From: Comamonas sp. lk
GTDB taxonomy: Bacteria > Pseudomonadota > Gammaproteobacteria > Burkholderiales > Burkholderiaceae_C
Direction of reading: 5' to 3'
Length of the DNA stretch: 5,735 bases
Assembly (NCBI GenBank): GCA_945875225.1
Contig: CAMCJY010000143.1
Coordinates: 1-5,735, forward strand
Part shown: positions 1 to 5,544 of the stretch, in pieces
Position numbering within the stretch: position 1 is the first letter of the stretch
Layout of the letters: the number at the start of each line of letters is the position of its first letter
The notes under the pieces: model-generated
What the model was told of the DNA's origin: nothing
Seen by the model: the letters and a program-made list of their open reading frames with translations, nothing else
The model's database searches: none
Made by a program: the position numbers and the translations under genes

Positions 1-6
1 TTTTTT

Positions 7-1881
7 ATGGCCTTGCTCCAAATTTCCGAACCGGGCCAATCGCCCAATCCGCACGAACGGCGCATTGCCGTCGGCATCGACCTGGGGACCACGCATTCGC
101 TGGTGGCTGCGGTGCGCAATGGTGTGGCCGAATGCTTGCCCGATGCCTCTGGCGCGGTGTTACTGCCCAGTGTGGTGCGCTATCTGGACGCGCAGCGCCG
201 TCAGATCGGACACGAGGCTTTGCAGCAGCAAAGCGCAGACCCTGGCAACACGATTGCATCGGTCAAGCGCTTGATGGGGCGGGGCTTGGCGGACATCGTA
301 GATGCCGCCCGCCTGCCTTATGCCTTGGTCGATGCGCCGGGCATGGTGAAGGTGCGCACGATTGCCGGGGAGAAAAGCCCGGTGGAAGTGAGCGCGGAGA
401 TTTTGGCGACCCTGCGTTTCCGCGCTGAAGACAGTTTTAATGAAGATATTTTTGGCGCCGTAATTACCGTGCCGGCGTATTTTGACGACGCGCAGCGCCA
501 AGCCACCAAAGACGCGGCGCAACTGGCTGGCCTCAATGTTTTGCGGTTGATCAATGAACCCACCGCTGCCGCTATCGCCTATGGTTTGGACAACGCCAGC
601 GAAGGCGTTTACGCGGTCTATGACCTGGGCGGTGGCACCTTTGATATTTCTATTTTGCGTTTGTCCGCTGGGGTGTTTGAGGTGCTGGCTACCGGTGGTG
701 ACTCGGCGCTGGGCGGTGATGACTATGACCGCGTCTTGGCCGATGCGATATTGCTCCAGTCCGGCGTGTCATTGCAGGACTTGGAGGATCAGGCTTTGTT
801 ACTGCTGGCCGCCCGCGCCTGCAAAGAGGCTTTGTCCGATGAAGACATTGCGCCGGTTGAAATCAGCCTGGGTGCTTCGCGTATCGATTTGTCCATCAAC
901 CGTAGCGAGTTTGACGCGGCTACCCAGCACCTGACCGCGCGCACCTTGCAGGCGGTGCGCAAAGCCTTGCGCGATGCGCGCTTGCAGACTGCGGATATCC
1001 AGGGCGTGGTGTTGGTGGGCGGCTCCACGCGAATGCCCCAGGTGCGTGCAGCGGTGGCGGATTTTTTCGGCCAAGCGCCGCTGACGAATCTCAACCCCGA
1101 CGAAGTTGTGGCCCTGGGCGCAGCCATCCAAGCCAATCAATTGGCGGGTAACAACTCTGCAGGCAATTTGTTACTGCTCGATGTGATTCCCTTGTCCCTG
1201 GGTATCGAGACCATGGGCGGTTTGGTCGAGCGCATCGTGCCGCGCAACCAGACGATTCCAACGGCCATGGCGCAAGACTTCACCACCTACCAAGACGGGC
1301 AGACCGCGCTGGCGCTGCATGTGGTGCAGGGCGAGCGTGATTTGGTGGCCGACTGCCGCAGCCTGGCCCGCTTTGAACTGCGCGGCATCCCGCCCATGGT
1401 GGCTGGCGCGGCGCGCATCCGCGTCACCTTCACCGTCGATGCCGACGGCCTGCTGCAGGTGGCCGCGCTCGAACAAGTCAGCGGTGTGGAGGCGCAGATT
1501 GATGTCAAACCTTCGTACGGTTTGAGCGATGATCAAATCGCCCGCATGCTGCAAGAAAGTTTTAGCACCGCGCAAGTAGATATGCGGGCCCGGGCGCTGG
1601 TCGAAGCGCGTGTGGATGCGCAGCGCCTGGTGCTGGCCACACAAAGTGCTCTGCAGGCCGATGGTGATTTGCTCAGCGCCAAGGAGCGCGCTGCCGTAGA
1701 TACAGCCATCGCGGCCTTACAGACCTCTGCGCAGGTTGACGACGCGGCCAAAATAGAAGCGACTAGCAAGCTGCTAGCGCAAGTGACCGAAGCCTTTGCT
1801 GCCCAGCGCATGAACCGGGGTATTGCCAAGGCTTTATCCGGCCACACCTTGGACTCGCTGCAAGACAGCTTTAAAACCTAA
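7..1881 (+). CDS. hscA: Fe-S assembly Hsp70-type chaperone HscA
   Basis: Specialised cytoplasmic Hsp70 that, with co-chaperone HscB and ATP, acts on the scaffold IscU to release its Fe-S cluster to acceptor proteins. The 624 residues are close to the roughly 616 of E. coli HscA, and the N-terminus MALLQISEPG is the one I recall for that protein, which supports this start. ATPase domain, about residues 20-380: phosphate loop GIDLGTT 23-29, KRLMGR 87-92 (K87 matches the DnaK catalytic lysine), NEPTAAAIAYG 183-193, DLGGGTFD 206-213 and VLVGGSTRMP 335-344. The interdomain linker LLLDVIPLSLG spans 389-399. The substrate-binding beta domain follows to about 505, then a helical lid ending near RMNRGIAKALSGH (601-613). 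The last dozen residues extend slightly past the E. coli end. hscB is presumably just upstream, outside the window. Only six T residues precede the ATG, so its ribosome binding site cannot be judged. DnaK is excluded by the linker, tail and fdx neighbour. Confidence 0.97.
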   Translation: MALLQISEPGQSPNPHERRIAVGIDLGTTHSLVAAVRNGVAECLPDASGAVLLPSVVRYLDAQRRQIGHEALQQQSADPGNTIASVKRLMGRGLADIVDAARLPYALVDAPGMVKVRTIAGEKSPVEVSAEILATLRFRAEDSFNEDIFGAVITVPAYFDDAQRQATKDAAQLAGLNVLRLINEPTAAAIAYGLDNASEGVYAVYDLGGGTFDISILRLSAGVFEVLATGGDSALGGDDYDRVLADAILLQSGVSLQDLEDQALLLLAARACKEALSDEDIAPVEISLGASRIDLSINRSEFDAATQHLTARTLQAVRKALRDARLQTADIQGVVLVGGSTRMPQVRAAVADFFGQAPLTNLNPDEVVALGAAIQANQLAGNNSAGNLLLLDVIPLSLGIETMGGLVERIVPRNQTIPTAMAQDFTTYQDGQTALALHVVQGERDLVADCRSLARFELRGIPPMVAGAARIRVTFTVDADGLLQVAALEQVSGVEAQIDVKPSYGLSDDQIARMLQESFSTAQVDMRARALVEARVDAQRLVLATQSALQADGDLLSAKERAAVDTAIAALQTSAQVDDAAKIEATSKLLAQVTEAFAAQRMNRGIAKALSGHTLDSLQDSFKT

Positions 1882-1893
1882 CTCCCTAAGGCC

Positions 1894-2232
1894 ATGCCCA
1901 TCATCCACATACTGCCCCACGCTGAATATTGCCCCGCAGGAGCGCAGTTGCGTGCTGCCTCGGGCACCACGATTTGCGAGGCTTTGCTCGAAAACGGCAT
2001 TGCCATTGAGCATGCCTGTGACATGAGTTGCGCTTGCACCACCTGCCACGTGATCGTGCGCGAAGGCCTGGCCTCGCTCAACGAGGCTGAAGAAACCGAA
2101 GAAGACTTGCTAGACCGCGCCTGGGGCCTGGAGCCTAATTCCCGCCTGTCCTGCCAAGCCATCGTTAGCAATAAAGATCTGGTGGTGGAAATTCCTAAGT
2201 ACTCCATCAACCACGCCAAAGAAAACCACTAA
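1894..2232 (+). CDS. fdx: ISC-type 2Fe-2S ferredoxin
   Basis: Small soluble electron carrier of the ISC system, thought to supply electrons for cluster assembly on IscU/IscS. It has 112 residues, against 111 in E. coli Fdx. The cysteine pattern matches the adrenodoxin-like ISC family exactly: ligands C42, C48, C51 and C87, plus the conserved non-ligand C46, in the motif ACDMSCACTTCHV (41-53) and in RLSCQA (84-89). The acidic stretch EAEETEEDLLD (64-74) matches the interaction surface of this family. C13 and C28 are additional cysteines outside the cluster motif. The gene starts 12 nt after the hscA stop codon and shares its strand, so co-transcription is very likely. The only purine-rich sequence upstream is TAAGG at 1887-1891, closer to the ATG than ideal, which suggests coupling to hscA translation. 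No in-frame alternative start fits the family length as well. Confidence 0.97.
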   Translation: MPIIHILPHAEYCPAGAQLRAASGTTICEALLENGIAIEHACDMSCACTTCHVIVREGLASLNEAEETEEDLLDRAWGLEPNSRLSCQAIVSNKDLVVEIPKYSINHAKENH

Positions 2233-2235
2233 GCC

Positions 2236-2946
2236 ATGCGCCAGGTATTTTTAGACACCGAAACCACCGGCCTATTTGCCGAGCAGGGCGACCGCGTCAT
2301 TGAAATCGGCTGCGTCGAATTGGTCAACCGCAAGCTCACCGGCAACAAGCTGCACATCTACGTCAACCCCGAGCGCGACAGCCATGAAGAGGCCATGAAA
2401 GTACATGGCATCAGTAACGAGTTTTTGCGCGACAAACCCAAGTTTGCGCAAGTGGCCGACGAGTTGTTGGCCTTTATCCAGGACGCCGAGCTCATCATCC
2501 ACAACGCGCCTTTTGACATCGGTTTTTTAAACCGCGAATTGTCTTTGCTGGCTAAACCACCGCTGCATGCCTGCGTTAGCGGAGTGATAGATACCTTGCT
2601 CATGGCTAAGGAAATGTTTCCCGGCAAACGCAACAGTCTTGACGCTTTGTGTACTCGACTGGAAGTGGACAACAGCGGTCGCCAGTTGCACGGGGCTTTG
2701 CTCGACGCTGAGTTGCTGGCCGAGGTGTATATCAACATGACGCGCGGACAGGACGCTTTGCTGATCGACAGCGGCAGCGATACCCGTGCGCAGGCAGCAG
2801 GCAGCAGGGTAGATTTCTCTACCCTGGTCTTGTCGGTTCTGGCAGCGAACGAGCAGGAATTGCAAGCCCATGCCAAGGTCTTGGTCGAAATCGACAAGGC
2901 CAGCGCGGGAAAGACGGTCTGGCCTCGCGCCGAATCAACCGTATAA
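2236..2946 (+). CDS. dnaQ: DNA polymerase III epsilon subunit, 3'-5' proofreading exonuclease
   Basis: Proofreading exonuclease of the replicative DNA polymerase III core; it removes misincorporated 3' nucleotides and binds the alpha subunit. All DEDDh catalytic residues are visible: D7 and E9 in FLDTETTGL (5-13), D94 in HNAPFDIGFL (89-98), and H152 and D157 in LHGALLDAELLAEVY (151-165). The metal-binding set and spacing match E. coli DnaQ (D12, E14, D103, H162, D167). The 236 residues compare with 243 in E. coli. After about residue 180 comes a Q/A/S-rich linker, then a C-terminal segment (about 195-230, ending GKTVWP) resembling the alpha-binding tail. This favours a true epsilon subunit over a stand-alone exonuclease such as RNase T. 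The start lies 3 nt after the fdx stop with no strong ribosome binding site (only AAAGAAAA upstream), so translation is probably coupled to fdx. The stop codon overlaps the presumed tRNA promoter. Confidence 0.95.
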   Translation: MRQVFLDTETTGLFAEQGDRVIEIGCVELVNRKLTGNKLHIYVNPERDSHEEAMKVHGISNEFLRDKPKFAQVADELLAFIQDAELIIHNAPFDIGFLNRELSLLAKPPLHACVSGVIDTLLMAKEMFPGKRNSLDALCTRLEVDNSGRQLHGALLDAELLAEVYINMTRGQDALLIDSGSDTRAQAAGSRVDFSTLVLSVLAANEQELQAHAKVLVEIDKASAGKTVWPRAESTV

Positions 2947-2947
2947 T
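2942..2947 (+). promoter_or_regulatory. -10 element of the tRNA-Val promoter
   Basis: A perfect sigma-70 TATAAT lies 25 nt upstream of the mature tRNA 5' end and overlaps the dnaQ stop codon (TAA at 2944-2946). Transcription would start near 2954, giving a leader of roughly 18 nt. No good -35 hexamer is visible 16-18 nt upstream (the region reads TCTGGCCT), so the promoter depends on its -10 or is weaker than it looks. Read-through from dnaQ could also supply the tRNA. Confidence 0.6.
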
Positions 2948-2972
2948 CTCTACTCTTCCTGAACATTTTTCA

Positions 2973-3047
2973 GGGCGATTAGCTCAGGGGTAGAGCACTG
3001 CATTCACACTGCAGGGGTCGCAAGTTCGAAACTTGCATCGCCCACCA
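2973..3047 (+). tRNA. tRNA-Val (anticodon CAC)
   Basis: Complete cloverleaf folded by eye. The acceptor stem GGGCGAT 2973-2979 pairs with ATCGCCC 3037-3043. The D stem GCTC 2982-2985 pairs with GAGC 2993-2996. The anticodon stem CTGCA 2998-3002 pairs with TGCAG 3010-3014. Loop TTCACAC holds anticodon CAC at 3005-3007. The T stem GCAAG 3020-3024 pairs with CTTGC 3032-3036 around loop TTCGAAA. Discriminator base A3044 is followed by a genomically encoded CCA (3045-3047). The tRNA reads the valine codon GTG. It sits between its own -10 element and an intrinsic terminator, apparently as a single-tRNA unit. Confidence 0.97.
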
Positions 3048-3067
3048 AATTTTTGGTTACAAATAAT

Positions 3068-3099
3068 GCACCTAGAGGCGATTCTAGGTGCTGTTTTTT
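3068..3099 (+). terminator. Intrinsic terminator after tRNA-Val
   Basis: A perfect 9-bp stem, GCACCTAGA (3068-3076) with TCTAGGTGC (3083-3091), closes a 6-nt loop and is followed by TG and six T residues (3094-3099). This is a textbook Rho-independent terminator. It ends the tRNA transcript and any read-through from the hscA-fdx-dnaQ operon, isolating them from the fasciclin genes. Confidence 0.92.
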
Positions 3100-3241
3100 G
3101 GCCCAAAAAGTAGTGATGCATCGGTACTGAATTCGCCAGTTTGGGCCGAGGTTCCCGCTGTCTGCCTACTCAATAGTTATGTATTCAGGCCAATAACCCT
3201 TGATCATCTGAAATTCACAAAAAAAGTGCATAGTCTGCTCG

Positions 3242-3269
3242 CACCACATCTTTGGTGTTCTATTTTTTT
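3242..3269 (+). other. Small hairpin plus T-run in the leader of the first fasciclin gene
   Basis: CACCA (3242-3246) pairs with TGGTG (3253-3257), with a possible outer G-U pair, around a 6-nt loop. Five nt later comes a run of seven T (3263-3269), ending 10 nt before the ATG of the next gene. It looks like a weak terminator or attenuator, but the stem is short and may be fortuitous. I could not place a convincing -35/-10 pair in 3100-3279, so the promoter of the downstream gene remains unidentified. Confidence 0.25.
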
Positions 3270-3279
3270 GGAATTAATT

Positions 3280-3735
3280 ATGAAGAAGATTTTGATTGCA
3301 GGTGTTGTGGCTCTTGGCATCACGATTTCTGCCCAAGCAAAAGACATTGTTGAGACGGCTGTAGCTGCTGGTTCATTTAAAACTTTGGCTACAGCGCTAG
3401 GCGCCGCAGGTTTGGTTGATACGCTCAAAGGGAAAGGACCTTTTACTGTTTTTGCACCAACCGATGAGGCTTTTGCGAAAATACCAAAGGCCGATTTAGA
3501 CGCACTACTGAAAGACAAAGCCAAGTTGACTGCCGTTTTGACCTATCACGTCGTAGCTGGCAAAGTTATGGCGGCAGACGTAAAAGCGGGTAAGGTTAAA
3601 ACTGTGCAAGGTTCAGAACTAACCGTTTCAACATCAATGGGCGTATCGGTTGACAACGCCAAGGTTATCAAGACAGATATCGTTGCTGACAACGGCGTGA
3701 TACATGTTATTGACACTGTAGTAATGCCTAAATAA
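3280..3735 (+). CDS. Exported single-domain fasciclin (FAS1) protein
   Basis: A 151-residue protein with a signal peptide followed by one FAS1 domain. Residues 1-20 form a classic Sec signal: KK at 2-3, hydrophobic core ILIAGVVALGI 4-14, cleavage after AQA at 20. The mature protein is therefore probably periplasmic or secreted. FAS1 landmarks: H1 box FTVFAPTDEAF 55-65, central YHVV 89-92 and H2 box NGVIHVIDTVVMP 138-150. FAS1 domains mediate adhesion or protein contacts in several lineages; the role of this protein is not evident. The reading frame is open back to 3088, but the extra 64 residues include the tRNA terminator and would bury the signal peptide. The ATG at 3280, with a modest TTGGA (3268-3272) upstream, is the better start. 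GC is about 47% over 3301-3720, lower than the neighbours, which could reflect transfer or relaxed selection. A paralogue lies immediately downstream. Confidence 0.93.
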   Translation: MKKILIAGVVALGITISAQAKDIVETAVAAGSFKTLATALGAAGLVDTLKGKGPFTVFAPTDEAFAKIPKADLDALLKDKAKLTAVLTYHVVAGKVMAADVKAGKVKTVQGSELTVSTSMGVSVDNAKVIKTDIVADNGVIHVIDTVVMPK

Positions 3736-3773
3736 TTTAATCAATTTCGAAAAATTGTTGGCGCATTGACCAA

Positions 3774-3798
3774 AGGTGGAGAAATAATTTCTCCACCT
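3774..3798. repeat. 12-bp perfect inverted repeat between the two fasciclin genes
   Basis: AGGTGGAGAAAT (3774-3785) and ATTTCTCCACCT (3787-3798) are exact reverse complements around a single central A. As RNA it would form a 9- or 10-bp stem with a 3-5 nt loop. No T-run follows on the + strand (next bases are CCGCAGGTC), and only TTT follows on the - strand, so it is not a canonical intrinsic terminator. It could protect the 3' end of the first fasciclin mRNA, act as an imperfect terminator, or be a protein binding site. The symmetry is directly visible; the function is inferred. Confidence 0.75.
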
Positions 3799-3907
3799 CC
3801 GCAGGTCATTGCAATTGTCACAGGATGTACTTGTCCTATGGCTAGCATCTCAGAAGTGACGTATGCATTTTCATGCGTCCGAACAGATCTATTTTGATCA
3901 AATTTTC

Positions 3908-3913
3908 GAGGAA
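3908..3913 (+). promoter_or_regulatory. Ribosome binding site that sets the start of the second fasciclin gene
   Basis: GAGGAA lies 7 nt before the ATG at 3921, an ideal Shine-Dalgarno placement. It sits inside the longer open frame that begins at ATG 3873, so it argues for starting at 3921. The 16 extra residues of the longer frame (MRPNRSILIKFSRNFF) do not form a signal peptide with a cleavage site. Confidence 0.8.
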
Positions 3914-3920
3914 TTTCTTT

Positions 3921-4337
3921 ATGCATGACATTATCGACACCGCCGTTGCTGCCGGATCGTTCCACACGCTTGCTGCAGCAGTGACTGCGGCTGGCTTGGT
4001 CCCTACGCTTAAAGGTACTGGCCCTTTCACGGTTTTCGCGCCTACAGACGAGGCGTTTGCTAAGCTGCCTGCTGGCACTGTTGAGGCACTCTTAGCTGAT
4101 CTGCCGAAATTGACTGCCATTCTTACCTACCATGTGGTGGCAGGTAAAGTGATGGCCGCTGACGTCATGACCATGGATGGCCAGTCAGCCGCCACAGTCA
4201 ATGGCGCGATGGTAAGCATCAGCACTGATGATGGCGTTCATTTGAACGGCTTGTCCAAAGTTGTTACTACCGATATTGAATGCACCAACGGTGTTATCCA
4301 CGTTATTGATTCCGTGCTGCTGCCGCCTACAGCCTGA
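3921..4337 (+). CDS. Fasciclin (FAS1) domain protein without signal peptide
   Basis: A 138-residue protein that is almost entirely one FAS1 domain, starting directly at MHDIIDTAVAAGSF. H1 box FTVFAPTDEAF 36-46, central YHVV 70-73 and H2 box NGVIHVIDSVLLP 123-135 are all present, so the fold looks complete. It closely resembles the upstream FAS1 protein: AAGSF, the H1 box, LTYHVVAGKVMAADV and NGVIHVID are shared. This indicates duplication or a tandem family. Unlike its neighbour it has no N-terminal hydrophobic segment, so it is predicted to be cytoplasmic unless exported another way. GC is about 53% over 3961-4320. The gap to the upstream stop is 185 nt, room for a separate promoter, though I could not place one convincingly. 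A strong terminator follows at 4382-4413. Similar leaderless FAS1 proteins occur in other proteobacteria; the biochemical role is unknown to me. Confidence 0.92.
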   Translation: MHDIIDTAVAAGSFHTLAAAVTAAGLVPTLKGTGPFTVFAPTDEAFAKLPAGTVEALLADLPKLTAILTYHVVAGKVMAADVMTMDGQSAATVNGAMVSISTDDGVHLNGLSKVVTTDIECTNGVIHVIDSVLLPPTA

Positions 4338-4349
4338 TCATTGAATGGG

Positions 4350-4367
4350 GTCGGTTGTACAACCGAC
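4350..4367. repeat. 18-bp perfect palindrome
   Basis: GTCGGTTGTACAACCGAC equals its own reverse complement over all 18 bases. As RNA it gives a 7-bp stem with a GTAC loop. It lies 12 nt after the stop codon of the second fasciclin gene and 14 nt before the terminator stem, in the convergent gap. It could be an extra 3'-end hairpin or a binding site for a dimeric protein. No T-run follows directly. Confidence 0.8.
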
Positions 4368-4381
4368 AACTATCAAAACGG

Positions 4382-4413
4382 AAGCCTGGTGGCGCTACTG
4401 CCAGGCTTTTTTT
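4382..4413. terminator. Strong intrinsic terminator in the convergent gap, possibly bidirectional
   Basis: AAGCCTGG (4382-4389) pairs with CCAGGCTT (4401-4408). Two G-U pairs and a G-C pair extend the stem inward, leaving loop CGCTA. Seven T residues run from 4407 to 4413 on the + strand, ending the fasciclin transcript. On the - strand the same stem is followed by CCG and then TTTT, so it may also end the iron-binding protein transcript, though less efficiently. Confidence 0.9.
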
Positions 4414-4483
4414 GTGAATCTGTGGGCTGCCTGCAAAGATCAGGCGCTTGGTACCGCTGTCACCTCAGCGCACTGAGAAGCCT

Positions 4484-5539
4484 TTATTTAAAACCCACCC
4501 GGTCCAACATTTGTTGTACCTTGATTTGGTTCATGCCTACGGCGCTGATGGGAACCAACTCGCTTTTGAACGAGCCGCCGGTCATGGCTAAAAGGGCGGG
4601 GTTGTCCAGCTTCAAGCCCTTGACCACAGGCCACTCGTTGTTGCCGTTGGCAAAGTGGTTTTGTGCATCGGGGCTGACCAGGTATTCCAAAAACTTCAGG
4701 GCGTTGGCCTGATTTTTGGCGTAACGCGCGACTGCGCCACCGGCCACATTCACATGCGTGCCCCAGCTTTGCTGGTTGGGAAACACCACACCCACGCGCT
4801 CGGCCACGGCTTTGTCGGCCGGGTTGGTGGAGCGCATCAAACGCGCTAAGTAATAGGTGTTGGTCACGGCTATGCCGCATTCGCCACTGGCCACTGCTTT
4901 GATTTGGTCGGTGTCGCCGCCTTTGGGGGAGCGGACCATGTTCTCGACCATGCCTTTAAGCCAGCTTTCCGTCTTTTCAGCGCCGAGGTGTTCGACCATC
5001 GCACCAAACAAGCTCAGGTTGTAGGGGTGCGAGCCAGAGCGTAGGCACAACTGGCCTTTGTTTTTGGGGTCGCCTAATTTTTCGTAGGTGTCCACGTCCT
5101 CACGTTTGATTTTGAGCTTGTCGTACACGACCACGCGGGCGCGGGTGGACAGGCCAAACCAAGCGCTTCCCTCGTCAGTGGGCTTGGCGCGCAGCTGGGC
5201 GGGAATGGCGCCCTCCAATGTTTTTGATTTCACGGGTAAGAACATGCCGTTTACCTCGCCGCGCCACAAGCGGGCCGCGTCCACTAACAAAATGACGTCG
5301 GCCGGTGAGGCAGTGCCCTCGGCCTTGAGGCGGGCAATGATGCCGGCGTCGTCCGAATCGACGCGGTTGATCTTGATGCCCGTGACTTTGGTGAAGTCGC
5401 TATACAGCGCTTCATCGGTGGGGTAGTGGCGGGCGGAGTACAGGTTGATGACTTGCGTATCCGCCCAGGCCGGTAGGCTGAAAAATCCCGCGCTGACAAT
5501 ACATAGGGCAAAAGACAAAACAGAAAGTGTGCGAGGCAT
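4484..5539 (-). CDS. Periplasmic Fe(III)-binding protein of an ABC transporter (FbpA/FutA type)
   Basis: Substrate-binding component of a ferric iron ABC importer; it would capture Fe(III) in the periplasm and deliver it to an inner-membrane permease and ATPase. It has 351 residues. Residues 1-26 form a Sec signal peptide with a hydrophobic core from about residue 6 and likely cleavage after AWA (24-26). The mature chain opens with INLYSARHYPTD (31-42), the family start, where H38 and Y39 are candidate iron ligands. Y173 in SGSHPYNLSL and the tyrosine pair Y229-Y230 in VTNTYYLARL match the tyrosine-rich Fe(III) site of FutA/FbpA proteins. WGTHVNVAGGAV (259-270) and the tail GMNQIKVQQMLDRVGF also fit. 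Ligand assignment is by family analogy. It is transcribed convergently to the fasciclin genes. A Fur-like site and -10 element precede it, pointing to induction under iron limitation. A probable permease gene ends 133 nt upstream on the same strand. Specificity for another metal is less likely given the tyrosines. Confidence 0.92.
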   Translation of the reverse strand: MPRTLSVLSFALCIVSAGFFSLPAWADTQVINLYSARHYPTDEALYSDFTKVTGIKINRVDSDDAGIIARLKAEGTASPADVILLVDAARLWRGEVNGMFLPVKSKTLEGAIPAQLRAKPTDEGSAWFGLSTRARVVVYDKLKIKREDVDTYEKLGDPKNKGQLCLRSGSHPYNLSLFGAMVEHLGAEKTESWLKGMVENMVRSPKGGDTDQIKAVASGECGIAVTNTYYLARLMRSTNPADKAVAERVGVVFPNQQSWGTHVNVAGGAVARYAKNQANALKFLEYLVSPDAQNHFANGNNEWPVVKGLKLDNPALLAMTGGSFKSELVPISAVGMNQIKVQQMLDRVGFK

Positions 5540-5544
5540 AGCCC

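Noticed and set aside
1171..1644. Long minus-strand open frame inside hscA (157 codons).
   Set aside because: It is antisense to a well conserved coding region, its translation has no recognisable domain, and GC-rich genes commonly leave such open shadows.
1748..1783. AAAATAGAAGCGACTAGC...GCTAGCGC inside the 3' end of hscA, reminiscent of GCTAGCGC-rich interspersed repeats I associate with Comamonadaceae genomes.
   Set aside because: The encoded residues align without a gap to the corresponding HscA C-terminal helix as I recall it from E. coli, so there is no sign of an insertion. The symmetry is imperfect and could be chance.
3044..3057. ACCAAA/TTTGGT near-palindrome overlapping the tRNA CCA end as a terminator.
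   Set aside because: It has a 2-nt loop and would disrupt the mature tRNA end. A far better terminator lies at 3068-3099.
3200..3234. TTGATC (3200-3205) and CATAGT (3229-3234) as a promoter for the first fasciclin gene.
   Set aside because: The spacer is 23 nt, too long for a sigma-70 promoter, and I could not match a specific alternative sigma factor with confidence.
3088..3279. Longer open frame that would add 64 residues to the first fasciclin protein.
   Set aside because: It starts inside the tRNA terminator, has no ribosome binding site or family similarity, and would bury a clear signal peptide. The start at 3280 is better.
3873..3920. Upstream ATG adding 16 residues to the second fasciclin protein, possibly a signal peptide.
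   Set aside because: The extra residues are basic and lack a long hydrophobic core and cleavage site. The strong GAGGAA site points to 3921.
4464..4477. CTCAG-CGCA-CTGAG hairpin just downstream of the iron-binding protein stop codon (- strand).
   Set aside because: The stem is only 5 bp and no T-run follows on the minus strand, so it is not a convincing terminator.
4341..4712. Plus-strand open frame of 123 codons across the convergent gap.
   Set aside because: It contains the palindrome and terminator and then runs antisense to the iron-binding protein gene. No ribosome binding site or domain supports it.
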